Shown in pieces: positions 37,101 through 49,230 of a DNA stretch of 64,000 nucleotides. A program made the position numbers and the translations under genes. The notes beneath the pieces were generated by a model that saw only the letters and a program-made list of their open reading frames with translations, searched no databases and was not told the DNA's origin. Numbering within the stretch: position 1 is the stretch's first letter; each line of letters starts with the position of its first letter. Origin of the DNA: Calvatia gigantea (taxonomy: Eukaryota > Basidiomycota > Agaricomycetes > Agaricales > Lycoperdaceae); assembly GCA_025093985.1 (NCBI GenBank), contig JACAAK010000016.1:369917-433916 (forward strand), read 5' to 3'.

Positions 37101-38560
37101 CACTGATGCAATGATCGACAAATACACAAGCGAGGAATGCGCGCCCGGGGTCTAGTTTGTCCCAATATTTCTCTAGAGTGTACATGTAAACATGACGTGG
37201 GAAGCACGATGTAAATATTGATCACTTACTGCCAAACCCAATATTGTCAAAAATATCTGGACGCGTCGTAAACACGCTGAATAGCGCGTCCACGGCGACG
37301 GTATCCTGTCCCAGATCAAAAAGTTTCAGAAGTGAGAGGACTCCATCCTCTGCTTCAGGAAGTCTCTCCTGTTTAACGTCCTGAGCTTCGGCCTTTTTCC
37401 CGCCTGACATATTGACAACGTCAATCCAGCTTCCAATTAATGACGACGCTGCTGCGCGAACAGATGCTTCGCGGTCACCCAGACCATCTTTCACGATCTG
37501 TTCGCGTTGGGATATCGTAAGTGCTCGTGGGTGCATCGGCCCCATGATTTTGGAGTCATCGCCTTGTATTGAGTTAGGTTCCAGAACTGCAGAAATAACC
37601 ACTTTGCGGATGGTGGTTTCGGTATCACGTACCCGAGCCAGAATATGTGGAATGGTAGTCGGGTTGATTGATAAATTAAGGAGGACCGCACGACGGACGT
37701 CCCTTCATAGCGGATTAGCATCTCTAATAATAATAGAACGGGTGTCAAAGCTCACGACGAGGGATCATGAGCCAAGGTGTCGAGGAGGACCTCAATTACC
37801 GACACTTCATCATTCTCAATATCTTCGTCTGTCTCAGCTGCACAGAGTTTAGACAAAGCAACGACCGCTTGAGAACGGACAGGTGCTTCCTTGTCCCTCA
37901 CGCGACCGAGCAGTGCATTCCGGAGAGTGTTGTAAATTTCCTCGCTGAAAGATGGTTAAAGCGAGCACCTCCATCTAAAAAGACACGTACTCAACTTCTC
38001 CAAGGTGAGAGACCATTTCCACCAACAACTGGAGCACACGATAGCGCACATTCTTGTCTTTGGCTTCGATCCCTTTCAACAAGAATTTCAAAAGTCGCGC
38101 AGTGAAGCGAGTAGCGGTCGAATCCTCGTTATCCACATCGATGGTATCTTTTCCTGCCTGTTCCTCAGCAGCTAGGTATCCATACATTAGAATCAAGACA
38201 TAAGGGGGAAAACTAATCTCTACCTTTCTCATTGATGAACCTCGTGTATGCGCCAATGAATTTGATCACCCGATCGGCCGTAGTGATCCCCTTTTTGAGA
38301 GGGAGGACATGCACAAGCATACTGTGCACTATTTCTTCAAACATCCTCTCTCTGGTGAGCTTGATACTCCGCCCGTTATTGACTGTTTCTCAGAAAGCCG
38401 CCGCATCTGAATGGATCCTGTGAAGAGCAACGCGGTTCTTTTGGTGGTTGGCCACGGAAACCTGAACCTGCTCGAAGATTTTAGGCACTGTGGCAGAGAG
38501 GTATTCAAGGTTTGTTTGCTTGTTAGGTTGCTTGTCGGGTTGGCGAGATTTTGCCGGCAT
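34183..38560 (-). CDS. Condensin non-SMC subunit 3 (CAP-G / Cnd3 / Ycg1-like), with defects
   Basis: This HEAT-repeat protein of about 1,000 residues binds DNA as part of the condensin ring and acts in mitotic chromosome compaction. Many exons separated by 50-75 nt introns can be joined. The N-terminus is MPAKSRQPDKQ, then PKIFEQVQVSVANHQKNRVA, RERMFEEIVHSMLVHVLPLK, FLLKGIEAKDKNVRYRVLQL, SSDVRRAVLLNLSINPTTIP, GDREASVRAAASSLIGSWID, EKRLEEALPTV, REKAFISLGLCCSIAR, QVKLYIDAV-like helices, and an acidic Ser-rich tail ending EEEEVSGLLVED. Apparent defects: an in-frame TGA at 38392-38390 after DAAAF, and a one-base frame break near 37103-37115 (VFVDHC / KDEKRL). Other apparent breaks vanish with plausible introns. 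An essential gene should be whole, so sequence error, an allele or a pseudogene copy all remain possible. Confidence 0.8.
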
Positions 38561-40860
38561 GGCGAGGTTAAGAGAGATCGGCCTGGAAACAACAGTGTTA
38601 ATGAGAAAGGACGATCAGTCGCGGTTTGCAAATGGTGCGACTGGTCATGTGACCCCTTGCGTTCCTTTCGTTCCTTTCTATTTTAATCCTGCCCCTTGAT
38701 ACTTGATAGGTATGTATCTCTGGTCACCACTTGCTTTGTTCCAAAGCTCTGCATGTTAGTGGAAGAAATACTGGTTGGGGCGGAGGGTGATATGCTTCGA
38801 TACTCGCTAGCTTTTAATGGCCCTGCCCGCGTCTCCTAGCTACGCAGGGAACCGTACCGTTCTGTCCGTACACCCATTCTTCGACCTCACCTTCCCCTGG
38901 TGTGCTTCGGCGGAATCCCCCGATCCACATTACCATTCACGTCCTTAGAAACATGGACTCCTTGGTGTTTCCTTAGGTCACACCCCTGTAGCTACATCTA
39001 CAAACCGAACCGTAGGATTGTGGAAGTAGATGGAATGTGGTTGTTTCCGGAGCGATGTTCGCGGAGAGAATAGGGATAGTCATGAGGGATGGTTCGCAAA
39101 GGTGTGTTCGTCACCGGCTTGAAGGACTAGCGTGGCTGAATCCGTACGTGCCGTACTCTACACCCCGAGTTGCTTGTTCGGGGCTTGAAGCAAAACTGCT
39201 TTAGAGATTCCTTATGGGTCTTTTGCTGCTGCTCCGATATCCCCCTGGTTTGGGGCTGTTCAATAAGGTCGTAGTTTACACTTCCATGAACCTTGACCCT
39301 GTTCCCATTATGCTTGCGTTATCCGAAACGTTAGGCCACCGGCGCAGCTCTCGCTCCCGCAAGTCAGACGGTGATATTGACCCTCCGGTTTGTATTGTGG
39401 TATGAAGTTGATGCACCAAGATTCGCCAACCCTTACGGCATTCATTCTGTGCGTATCACACTGGTCAGTGAAGAGATGAGGCGGCGGTTCAACGAAAATA
39501 GGGTGTGACTGCGTCCGTCAGTCACGAGGCTTCGAAACCAGGTCCAGGAAAAGAGAGACGGAGGCCGGGAACACAAGGGAACGAGGGGCGAGAGTGATGA
39601 CGTCAGATATGTTGTCGAGAACGAGTCCAGGAAAGAGAGACGAGAGACTGCGAGACGACGCAAGAACGAGAGGCAAGACACTTGATTTTAGCAACTTCGA
39701 GAGAGAGAGAGTCCGTATCCAATTACTAGGTGTTGAGCCTCTACTGGCTCGACTGTATTTATACTGTAGACAACTTGTCCGGTGTTCAATTTCTACGGTT
39801 ATCTACAAATACTGAATCTGTATAGCGAATGTGTTGAGTTAGTATAATGAAGGTTAGGCTAGGGAGCTGTGGAAAAATGTTGGAAATTTTGAAACACAAC
39901 GAGTGAATGTGCAACTACGGAGGCGAAGAGTCTGAATTAGAAAAAAAATGTCAATAACGAGAACGGTGTGTGGTGAAATTTTATTAAAGTGGGTATTGGT
40001 CTAAAACACGACGTATGGCAGGCGAAATGGACAGTTTGTGTAGTGAGTGAGGAACGAGCAGATCGGCGACGGATCGATGAATGGTCGGAGTGACGAAATC
40101 TTCGGAGGGCGGCTAATTAGTGTGAGATGCTCGTTGGGTGCCGTTCCGAAGGCAGCCGACGTGCAGTCTCCACATCAGATTGCCCGATATCTGTCTGGAC
40201 AACTCACGCGACCCTGAGCCTCCGCTCATGGTTCGACCAATACACCAACTTACTCTCGGACTATCTGATTGGGAGTTGAGACTTAGGAACCTAGCGTCAA
40301 CCCCTTCGAAGCAGGAAGCAGGGAGGTAAGTGATTGTGCTTGAGGCGGGCACACGAAGGTTTCTAGTATGTTACATTTTTTCCCGTACTGGGCATGTTGA
40401 ACATTCTATATTTTGTTCAAGACTATGATACTTCATTATAAACTATTCCAAAAGTTGCTTCACGAATATCCGCGATCTTCGCTCAGTTTTAGAACGCCGC
40501 CGGACTACGACGGTCTTTTCTAGCCTCATCCCAGAAACGCCAATATCCAGTGAGTTACCAGAGGGGTTCCTGGTCTAATTAGGAGTGCTCTAGCCGCCAA
40601 TGGCAATTTCTCATGGTTCTACGAGAATAACCGAGTCATCTGCACTGCTTCCTCGACCGCGACTGGCTGATCCCTCAATTGCAACTTGCGACCACCCGCT
40701 AAAATCAAGTTATCTCCTTTTCGATAGCGTCGAGTCTCTCGGGAGTACTATCGCCGATGAGCCCGTACAACACTTCCTTACTCCTTGCTTTCAAGAATCC
40801 ACCGCCCCACCTGGCCACTGTAGCCTTGGACCGGCAACTAGGCTATTGATATAATCATTT
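38561..40860. other. Long intergenic region, no gene recognised
   Basis: Only short open frames occur. At 39470-39715 one strand is strongly purine-rich and holds a repeated GTCCAGGAAA.GAGAGACG motif (about 39542 and 39628). A TATTTATACTGTAGAC stretch follows at about 39756. It may be an old LTR or promoter region, but no paired ends were found. Confidence 0.4.
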
Positions 40861-40970
40861 TTGTGGTGTAGAATGCTCAAAATAGTCGAGGGTGTATATA
40901 TGAGAGGGAAACTTTCTGCCATAGGTCGCAGACCAATTCCGAATTTCCTCAGAACGAAGAGTCCTCAGAA
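40861..40970 (+). promoter_or_regulatory. Core promoter of the GH17 glucanase gene
   Basis: A TATATATGA element at about 40895-40903 lies about 70-75 nt before the start codon, a usual distance for a fungal TATA box plus short leader. Confidence 0.5.
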
Positions 40971-42261
40971 ATGAAACTCTCAAGCTATCTCGCCTCCTCA
41001 CTCGCACTTATCTCCGGTGCCCTCGCTGCCAATAATTTCGGTGGGATCACCGTCTCCAACGCTATCGGTGGTGCTGGTACTTACACTTGCCGTACTCAAC
41101 AACAGGTTAGTCCAGTCTTTCACCCTATAAATGTATAAGGGGGGGAAACAAGAATACGCTGATTGATATAAACTACAAAGTGGAACGATATGGCCAATAA
41201 TGCAAAGAAGTCGGGTTTCAAGTCGATTAGGATCCTTGGGTTCGATTGTGATGCACTCAATCTAGCCTCCAAAGCTGCCGCCAGTGCAGGATTACAGGTC
41301 CTTGCTGGTATATTCTTTGATGTAAATTTTGTTCCCTCGGCACTGCTATTATCCGAGGATCCATGCTGACAATGTTATGACCTACCAGGGGACCGTTTCT
41401 GCATCAAATGGCGCTATCGAGTGAGTCGCCTACTCAGACGACAAGTTTAAATTTTGATGGGATGAATGTAGCTCTCAACTACAGCAATTTCGGAATGCCG
41501 TTAAGACCTTCGGTGCAAACCGCTATATGGGGTTGACGATCAGTAACGAGGTCAGCTCCTTCCCCGTATTCCTACTGGCTTTCATGTTGACATTCGAACA
41601 TAGAACGGGGACAACCCAAATAACATTATGAATAAAGTCAACCAAGTACGAAGTAAGTCACGGCCAGTGTTTCACGAAAGCTCAGCTTTAGAACTTCTAT
41701 GTAAACAAGCACTCTCAGAGGTGCAGGGATCAACACTCCCGTTTCAACTGTGCACGTGTGGGTTAACATTCGCGATCACACTGTGTTCTGCAATGGCGAT
41801 TTTGTCGGTGCCAACGCCCAGTAATTATCCTGGTTATCAAGCCATTTTTGACCATTCTCATGAGTACACTCACAGCGCTTTCTTTGACCCCAATACCAAC
41901 TCTGCTCGCGCCGGCGACTTCGTCATGCACACAATGGTCCCTGCTCTTAAAAAAGCGCGTGCCGACAAGAAAATTATTATCACCGAGTGCGTCCTCAGCC
42001 TACCTAAATGAACCCACTGATATTGAAATTAATCTAAGGTCTGGTTGGCCCTCCCGCGGAAGTTCCCATGGACCCACAGTGGCTTCCGTAAACGATGAAT
42101 GCACGGCTTTATCGAGCCTCAACTGTGCTGCTCGTGACGATCGTTCTGTCCCTGTCTTTGCGTTCGAGTATGACGATCAGGTGTGGAAAGGGAATGACAA
42201 CGAGCGGAGTTTCGGCATCTTTGGCAAGCTGAATGTCAACGATGTTTTATCACGATGTTGA
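40971..42261 (+). CDS. Secreted GH17 glucan endo-1,3-beta-glucosidase
   Basis: Eight exons (40971-41105, 41181-41321, 41389-41420, 41472-41550, 41604-41652, 41727-41820, 41876-41986, 42039-42261) join in frame to 287 residues. A signal peptide is clear (MKLSSYLASSLALISGALAA). The GH17 barrel shows GLTISNE, with the likely proton donor Glu129, and TESGWPSRGSS, with the nucleophile Glu214. FAFEYDDQVWKGNDNERSFG and GIFGKLNVNDVLSRC close the domain. The enzyme cuts or remodels beta-1,3-glucan in the cell wall. The join 41652/41727 is the least certain: the skipped intron end reads as 'LRGAG', usual coding sequence in the family, with a possible 2-nt CT duplication at about 41710-41715. If so, the gene would be frameshifted. 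Confidence 0.85.
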
Positions 42262-42389
42262 AACCGGTGTATTGCGTATATGTTGAACTGGGTCAGCCCA
42301 GACGAGATAAATGTAAATATGATGTTTACAGGAACCAAACAGAACATCAGAAGTCGGGTTCTTGAAACATAAGCAGCCAAGTGTTGTGA

Positions 42390-43665
42390 AATAACATCGT
42401 TGACCCATGTCCACCTTCTCAAGAACAGCAATGAGATCGGCCTAACCCATGGATGTCAGCTTAGAACTCTTCATTGCACTGCTAGGCTTACCCATAGCTT
42501 TTCCTCCCTCTTCTTCCCCTTTTCGCCAAGAACAAAGTCTGATGGTTCATGAATATCTGCTGTACTGATATACGCACCTCTGAGTTTGCTCAAGGAACTT
42601 CCCCACCCTCAGGCAGACCAACAGCGGCCCAAACAAGTTGACGGCTACCTTCCTCGGTCTCCCGCCCAACTAATTTTTGGAAAGTCCGCATAAATGGGTT
42701 GTTATTATCCCTGAGAAGTTCTGAGTGCCAGAATCCTGGGTTAATAGTGTCAATAATGACGGGTTGATTTTTTAGGTGGTTATCGAGGGCGCGAACGAAA
42801 AATACATTGAGAACTGGTGCGAAGAGTTGGCCTTAATATAGAGGGACACAGATCTGTGAAGGACGGCGCACGTTTAGAATCGAGGTAGCGGGATCCCAGA
42901 ATCCTACCGGGTGATCAATTGTGTGACGACGAGTTTACTTGTGCTGACTCACTTGGGTGTACAATATTCCTTACTTCCCAAAAGTTTGAATGGGTTTGGA
43001 CTACTGAAGACATTATCCTCAATTTTTGTCCAATAATGGACATCGCTGGACACCACCACCAATCTCGGAGTTGTTTTGCACTGCTTAGCCGTCTCAATGA
43101 GACGGGGTAATATGAGAATCGCGAGTAGCGACAGTGAGAGATCGTTAACTTGGAGCCTAAACCCAAATTGACCACTATGATTCATGGAACACGGGAACTA
43201 TGAACACATACGTTTGTTCCCACCCATCTGTTGTCGACTGGTACTGCGAGCTTGCCGAGGATATGGCAGCATTCAGTAACAGGATATCCAACCTTTCCAA
43301 ATCTTTCACGGCGCGATCAACAAAAACCTTTACGGATGCAAATTCGGCCAGATCCACCATCCAAAGCTCAGCCCTGGAGTATTCGGTCGCTTCCTTCAAG
43401 CCTGTCGGTGAAGCAAAGATGTTACTAACGATCCATGATACAGACCGAAGGAAATGTCCCTACGTTAAATAGCGGCCTCCCCTTTCTCGCACGCAAGTAT
43501 CAACCTACCAGCTTCCATTCTTGCGAAGTGTTGGATGGCTTCGAAGCATAGGCCTATATTGGCACCAACAACAATGACAGTCTTGCCCTTGAGATCAGCA
43601 TTTGCGACGGGAGGAACCGTGCTAAGTTGGTCATGTATGAAGCCGAAGGGCGATTTCTTTACCAT
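42390..43665 (-). pseudogene. Short-chain dehydrogenase/reductase, copy S1
   Basis: An SDR with a Rossmann fold, begun by MVKKSPFGFIHDQLSTVPPV and KGKTVIVVGANIGLCFEAI (cofactor glycine motif, normally GxxxGxG, here GANIGLC). Later exons read SRAELWMVDLAEFASVKVF, ERLDILLLNAAI (NNAG region), GFRLQVNDLSLSLLAIL, RLVVVSSDVHYW, and VIIDTINPGFWHSELL and TEEGSRQLVWAAVGLPEG toward the C-terminus. Two breaks are visible: TAA at 43467-43465 just before the first donor, where copy S2 has CAA, and a frame change near 42420 between LIAVLEKVD and WVNDVISQHLAAYV. It is therefore probably inactive. It converges with the GH17 gene, whose 3' end is about 130 bp away. Confidence 0.7.
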
Positions 43666-43739
43666 GAATTTAAGTTTCTGGAAGGGAGATTTTGTTCAGA
43701 TTTGAGGTAGACAAGAGAAGGTTTTTAGTATTGCTTTCG

Positions 43740-44900
43740 AAGTTCGAAAGCCAAGCCTCTTATATGTGGAACTTCAAACGACCCCTGGCCAGCCTACAGG
43801 TGGAATTGGGTGTGCCGAAATTCGTCACACACATGGCGGGAGGTGGACTTTGGGAGAGGTTAGAGATGTAACCAATTGTCGGACACACAATGGCACGGCA
43901 TGGTAACGCGTCAAGCCCACCGACGCCCAACAAGTTGCGACTGTAACAGCCGATGCCCCACAAGATGCAACTGTAACCACCGACGCCCCCGATACAATAC
44001 ATTGGCTCAACAGCGTAACTGATTGGTATTTTTGAGATGTATAGTGTTGCTGAGGGGAATACGCGCTCTCGTACGATCCTGGATTTTGATTTATGTAGGA
44101 TTTGACGAACTCAACATAGTCGAACGAACCCCATGAGGTAACAGAAGATATCCAGAACCCTTCAGAGGTTGGACATGTCCGAGCTGGGTGTTGATGCAAC
44201 GAAGATATACAGATAGAAATCCATGACCACAACCGGACTCCATGAGCTGAAGAAAGGACGACGAACTATCGTATGGCATCGTTGCACGATTCTCTAGGTA
44301 TGGGGTGTGTCAAGGCGGGCAGTACAAGCGAAGTTCGGACATCCTAAACGCTGCATCTTTATGTTTCGTCCCTATTATAGCGCCAGGATGCATGTGTACG
44401 TCGGGAGTAGTGGGAGTCGTTGGGAAGGGTGGTGATCAGGAGCGCCGGGGCAGTGCAATTGGACGATCATCGCATCAGAGCAGCAAAGGGTTCTGCCACG
44501 TCCGCCATGTTATTAGGGTGCAGTCTCTTGTCCAGAGACCATAACCCCAACCCCCAAAGCAGGAGAGAAGGGATTGAGCAAGATGAGAATAGATGCTGCG
44601 AAACCAGACTCGGCTTGGATGCGGCTTCCACCGGCCGTGTCTTATCAGATAATGGTCATGAGGCAACACCGCACCCCCCCTCACGTAGTTCGCCCCCCTG
44701 CCGCCCATCGTGTTCTTTGTGCGGACTGCGATGCGTAACTCCCACTTCCCTTCCATGCAGCTTCAACTTTAGGGTCACCGGGCACACCAATCGTCCCGAA
44801 CTCTCCGAATCTCTGTGTCGCACGTTTGCGGAAAACGTGGGTCAAACCACTCCCATCACTTCCCTGAACTCGTGTCCTCAAAGTATCCTATGATAACGTT
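43740..44900. repeat. Upstream region of SDR copy S1 (duplicated)
   Basis: It matches 51660-52500 in order: GGTGTGCCGAAATTCG.CACACAC at about 43809 and 51700; TCTA/CCAGGTAT..GTGTCGAG at about 44292 and 52142; GGGTTCTGCCACGTCCGCCATG / GGGTTCCGCCGCACCTGCCATG at about 44488 and 52340. It is probably the promoter and 5' flank of the SDR family. Minus-strand open frames here are not held. Confidence 0.5.
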
Positions 44901-45159
44901 GACATCACCAAAGGCATTCTCAAGCAAGGTAAATTGCGTTACCTTCCTCAGGATCAATCTGGCACCAGACATCTCCCCCAGCGCCGGTTGCTTATTGCCG
45001 CAACTGCGAGCGTTTTCTATCTCCATCGTTGGTATGGACAATGCATCAACGATAGTAAATCAAATACATAACCTACAAGCTCTGACACCTTTGGACCCCT
45101 GGTTTAGTGAGACAGCTTGGTCACAACACTAACAACATTTTTGCGGGCGTCTGTTGTAT

Positions 45160-45690
45160 ATTGGTGAAGAACAGCGAATTGACTTTGTAGATCGTCAATC
45201 AAAAGGGATGAATGTTGAAGGTGGTTGCTTGCGGGATGAGTGAGTCTATGGGGAACTCCGACGTCGAAATCTGCGCATGAATTTCTTGTCCTCTCTTGCC
45301 CATACCCACACCCATGGGATCCATAACGATCACTAGCAAGGTTACAAAGAAATAATGACGTTCAATGGAGCCATCACTGCCGGCTTACACATGCCCTGCG
45401 ATTTTAGCAACTGGACATCCCCAACGAATCACTGACTGCCAACAATGAGTTTTTCGCCTTTATAGACATTCCATCTATTGTCACGATGCTTCTGGAATGG
45501 CAATAGCAGGGAGGATGCTGGGAGGTGGTTGAAGCAAGGCTGTGGTCGTTATCTAACAGTCCCAGTGCTAGTGCCCAGAAAACGCGTTTCTTATCTGACT
45601 ATTCTTGTAACCCTTGCGCGGGTACCGCTATTTCTATTGGCGTGGCCAACCAGGCTAGCCATATTACAACGCGCATGACGGTGAGGAGGG
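45160..45690 (-). pseudogene. Small membrane protein fragment, copy T1
   Basis: Minus strand: MAPLNVIIS followed by stops, then VIVMDPMGVGMGKRGQEIHA and QISTSEFPIDS. It is the counterpart of 47640-47960, where the same segment is open. Stops within the membrane helix show it is dead. Confidence 0.45.
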
Positions 45691-46108
45691 AGACGCCCGG
45701 GCGACATTGTGCATGGACGAAAGAAGAGGTTGAGTGGGGCAGACTCAAGGTGCCCGTTTTCCTAGCCGATATCTACCACCAAGAATCGACTCACGAGCCC
45801 CGTAGGTGAACAAGAGAACCACCACGGAGGTTCTCTACCCCGCGACGGACATCTTTGACTCCAGATTAGATCGTACGCATTTTTTCACCTACTGTATATT
45901 GAGTGGCGCTGGGAGTGCTTCACCGAAAATCGGGCACGATTTTGAACCGGGTAATTGTTAAGCTTTGTAGGGTCTGTGGGGTAGCCAGCAACTCCAGCGG
46001 TCTGCGAGCACTTAAAACAGCTGTATCGTATATAAGCCAAACTGGGTTCTATAGGTTGTATGGGAGTGAATACAGAATTTCAGAAGTTGAGTTCTTAAGG
46101 CCTAAGGC

Positions 46109-47370
46109 CTAAGTCGTGAAATATTGTAAAATAATATCGTTGACGCGTGCGTCTACCCTCTGAAGAACAGCGATGAGGTCGGTCTAACCCATGGATGTCA
46201 GCTAAGAACCCTAGGTCGCATTGCGATGCTTACCCAGAACTTTTCCTCTTCCGCTCTCCGCCGAGGACAAAGTCCGATGACTCATAAACGTTTCCACACC
46301 CGCTAAACTGACGCCTCTGTGTTTGCCCAAAGAATCTTCCTCACCTTCAGGCAAACAGACAGCGCCCCAAACAAGTTGACGGCTACCTTCCTCGGTCGGC
46401 CGTGCCAGAAGCTTCTCGAGGGCCCATACGGAAAAGCCGCCCATGTCCTGTGAATCTCAGAGCGGCGGAGTCCTGGATAATGTCGACAATAACGGGTTAA
46501 TGCTTTAAGTGGCTACTAAGAGCGCGAACGAAAAATACATTGAGAACTGGTGCAAAGAGTCAATTAATTAGACAGGGGCCGCCGGGTATGGACCTAGGAC
46601 GGGTGACCCGTGCTTTCAGTCGGAATAACGAGAAATCAGAATCCTACAGAGTCATCAGTCACGCTACAGTTGCTTCACTTACTCACTCACTTCGGTATGC
46701 AGTATGCTTTACTTCCCAAAACGCCAAATGCGTTGGAACTATTCAAAACTTTGTCCTCAACTTCCACCCAATAGTGGGCCTCACTGAACACCACCACCAA
46801 TTTTGGAATTGTGTTATGCTGCTTCGCCGTCTCAAGCATAAGGGGTAGGCAGAGAATCACGAGCAGTGATAGTGAGAGATCGTTCACTTGAAGCCTGAAC
46901 CCAAGTGAGTACTAAGGCAACACAGGACACGAAAATGTGAACTGTGAGACGTACGCTCGTTCCCGCCCGTCTATTGTTGTCTTGTATTGCGGGCTTCCCG
47001 AATCGATGGCGGCATTCAGTAACAGAACACCCAACCTTTCCAAGTCTTTCAAAGCATGATCTACAAAGGCCTTCACAGATGCGAATTCGGCTAAATCCAC
47101 CAACCAAAGCTCGGCCTTAGAGTACCTAATTGCTCCCTTTAAGTCTGTTAGGAGAGCGAAGGCGTTATTAAGGGATCTAAATTAGAGACTAAAAGAAATG
47201 TCCTCACGTTGAATGGCTGCTTCTCCTTTCTCCTGACTTCGACATGCGAGTATTGATCTATCCGCATTCATTCTGGCAAAATCCTTAACTGATTCGAAGC
47301 CGAGACCTGTGTTGACACCAACAACGATGATGTTCTTGCCCTTGAGGTTTTTCAAATGTTGTCCTGGTCA
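46109..47370 (-). pseudogene. Short-chain dehydrogenase/reductase, copy S2 (N-terminus lost)
   Basis: The first homologous codons are NLKGKNIIVVGVNTGLGFES (cofactor loop with GVNTGLG), then SILACRSQEKGEAAIQ at the exon end, AELWLVDLAEFASVKAFVDH, DLERLGVLLLNAAI, FRLQVNDLSLSLLVILCLP, KLVVVFSEAHYW and TEEGSRQLVWGAVCLPEG. The start exon with MVK..PFGFIHDQ, seen in S1, is missing: upstream sequence passes directly into a different stretch with a stop. The catalytic Tyr is not placed with confidence. It is a duplicate of S1 in the same orientation. Confidence 0.65.
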
Positions 47371-47639
47371 ACCCAAGTTGGTGTATAAGTGGAATAAAGT
47401 GCGCCGAGATTCGTCAGGCGTCCGGCAGGGCAGGAAGTGGGATTCCAGGAAGCCAGTTTTGCGTCGCACAGTAAGGTGACATTGACTCTCGCTGACACCT
47501 TCCATCAAATCATCAACCTCGAATGAGAACAAATTAAACCAACCCACCAGCCATGGACGTCCAGACCATGGGATCTTGGTTCCGGTGGGCGGATATCATA
47601 TACCGGTGAAAAGAAAAGTGTATTGACTTTATGGTTTTA

Positions 47640-48010
47640 GAAGGATATATGAATACTGAAAAACTGCTCACAGGGTGGGTTAAAAGCTGGAGAACTCCGA
47701 CGGGTCTCCGAGGTTAAAACCTGCGCATGAATCTCTAGCCCTCTCCTATCCCTTCCTACACCCATGAAACCCATCAGGGTCAAAAGCAAGATTCCCGCCC
47801 CAAAAGAAATGATAACGTTCAAAGGAGCCAGCACTGCCAAATTACGCACATGCTGTGGTTGCAGCAACCGAACAACCCGAACAAGTGGACAACTAATGTG
47901 ACGATGGGCTCCTCGTCTCACTTGTAGGCGTTCCATCTGTTGTCGACAACACTTCCAGCAATGGGAATAGTAGAATAGGTGCTACTAGGGAGGTCAAAGT
48001 TGGTGTTGCG
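47640..48010 (-). pseudogene. Small membrane protein fragment, copy T2
   Basis: Open for 99 codons at 47936-47640: RLLQPQHVRNLAVLAPLNVI and ISFGAGILLLTLMGFMGVG form a membrane helix, then RRGLEIHAQVLTSETRRS. It is probably one exon of a larger membrane protein that accompanies the SDR family (the second copy is T1). The remaining exons are not found here, so I treat it as a fragment. Confidence 0.4.
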
Positions 48011-48099
48011 AGGGCTGGGACTGTCACGATGAGCGTCATCTGATGGTGGCGGCACGATTCACAGAATACTCGGAGAGTGTATTCTTTATGCTAAATGTC

Positions 48100-48304
48100 C
48101 TTGTATCCCTCTCAGAGCGCCGCCCGTGAAGGCCTTCACAGCTGCAGATTTGGCAATATATAACAACCAAAGCTCGGCCATAGCTCCTTTCAATCCGGTC
48201 GGTAAAGTCGTGGGGCGTTACTGAGGGGTTTACGACAGACCGAAGGGGATGGACCCATGTGGAATGGTCGCCTCCCCTTTCTCCTGACTTCGACATGCAA
48301 GTAT
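48100..48304 (-). pseudogene. Short-chain dehydrogenase/reductase, copy S3, inner part (split by the FunK1 segment)
   Basis: Minus strand near 48190-48120 reads LYIAKSAAVKAFTGGAL, matching MVDLAEFASVKAFVDHAL of S2. 48250-48304 matches the exon-1 end of S1 and S2 (CTCCTGACTTCGACATGC.AGTAT on plus). Homology stops at about 48304 and resumes at about 51475. Confidence 0.55.
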
Positions 48305-49230
48305 ACCCCATAAGGCACTAGCTTGGTGCTCCCCGCCAGTTGGCGTTCACCACCTTCCCTTCCTCCAATCCGCATAAAAATTGGACTCGTAGATCATTCA
48401 GATTTTGAAAACATTCTCCAGTTTTTTAAATATATTTTTCCGTGGACCGGAACGCGGTCTGGAAATTGCTGAACTTGTCACACTTCCCTCATGGTTTGCG
48501 TGATGGGGACTCCAATTTGGCTGGGGTGATACTGATGTGACCCGCCACGCACCAACCCGGGGGGAGCGCCATCCGGGGGTGAAAGATAGTATGTTATACA
48601 CCACTGGACCCCCCTATACGTCATTTCAGACATCAAAGTTAGTGTGTATATAGATCGTGCCCGGATGCCGAAGGGGCGTAGCCGCTTGAATCATTCACAC
48701 TGCGTCATGACGTGCACGCATACGAAAGGCTCCCGCCATTAACGACCGCATGTTGGAAAGCTTCAGAGGAGAGGGCTCCGATGAGGACGAGAGGTAACCG
48801 ACCAGCCACCATTCATACACCGCCTTTTTCCTTCCTTCATTTCTTTGTACATAGGTTATTCTTTTCTTTCTCTTCGAATACGGACATACCAACATAAGTG
48901 CACTACAGTCACATTAATACCCCTGCATTCATCATACCTCTACCAGACCTCTGCACAACACCACTCAGGACCTTTATCCTCACGTAGATACCACAAAGCC
49001 GAGGGGGCGTAGATACTTAGCTAGCCTAGACTATGCCACCGCGTCTTAGCACTAGGTTTGCTTGTTGCGGTATAGAAATGCAGAGTTCATCATCCTCATC
49101 ATGACGTGCACGTGACTCGTGACGTTGTATCATCTGGACAAGTTTCCCACGCAATGAACGGTCTATAAAAACTGGGCGTGATATCTAAATCATCGGATTC
49201 GGTCGCTCGTCGTTCCCCCTTCCTAACCAA
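48305..49230. other. Left flank of the FunK1 gene inside SDR copy S3
   Basis: No gene is seen. A CATCATGACGTGCACGTGACTCGTGACG stretch (about 49098-49125) partly repeats CGTCATGACGTGCACGC at about 48703-48719. There are no clear inverted ends for a mobile element. Confidence 0.4.

Noticed and set aside
37705..37707. Second in-frame TGA in the condensin gene
   Set aside because: A 53-nt intron with a GCTAAT branch point and an acceptor just after this TGA removes it and gives the family-like join SSDVRRAVLLN.
44420..44893. 157-codon open frame on plus
   Set aside because: The region is the duplicated 5' flank of the SDR family and the frame is not held in the copy at 51990-52500.
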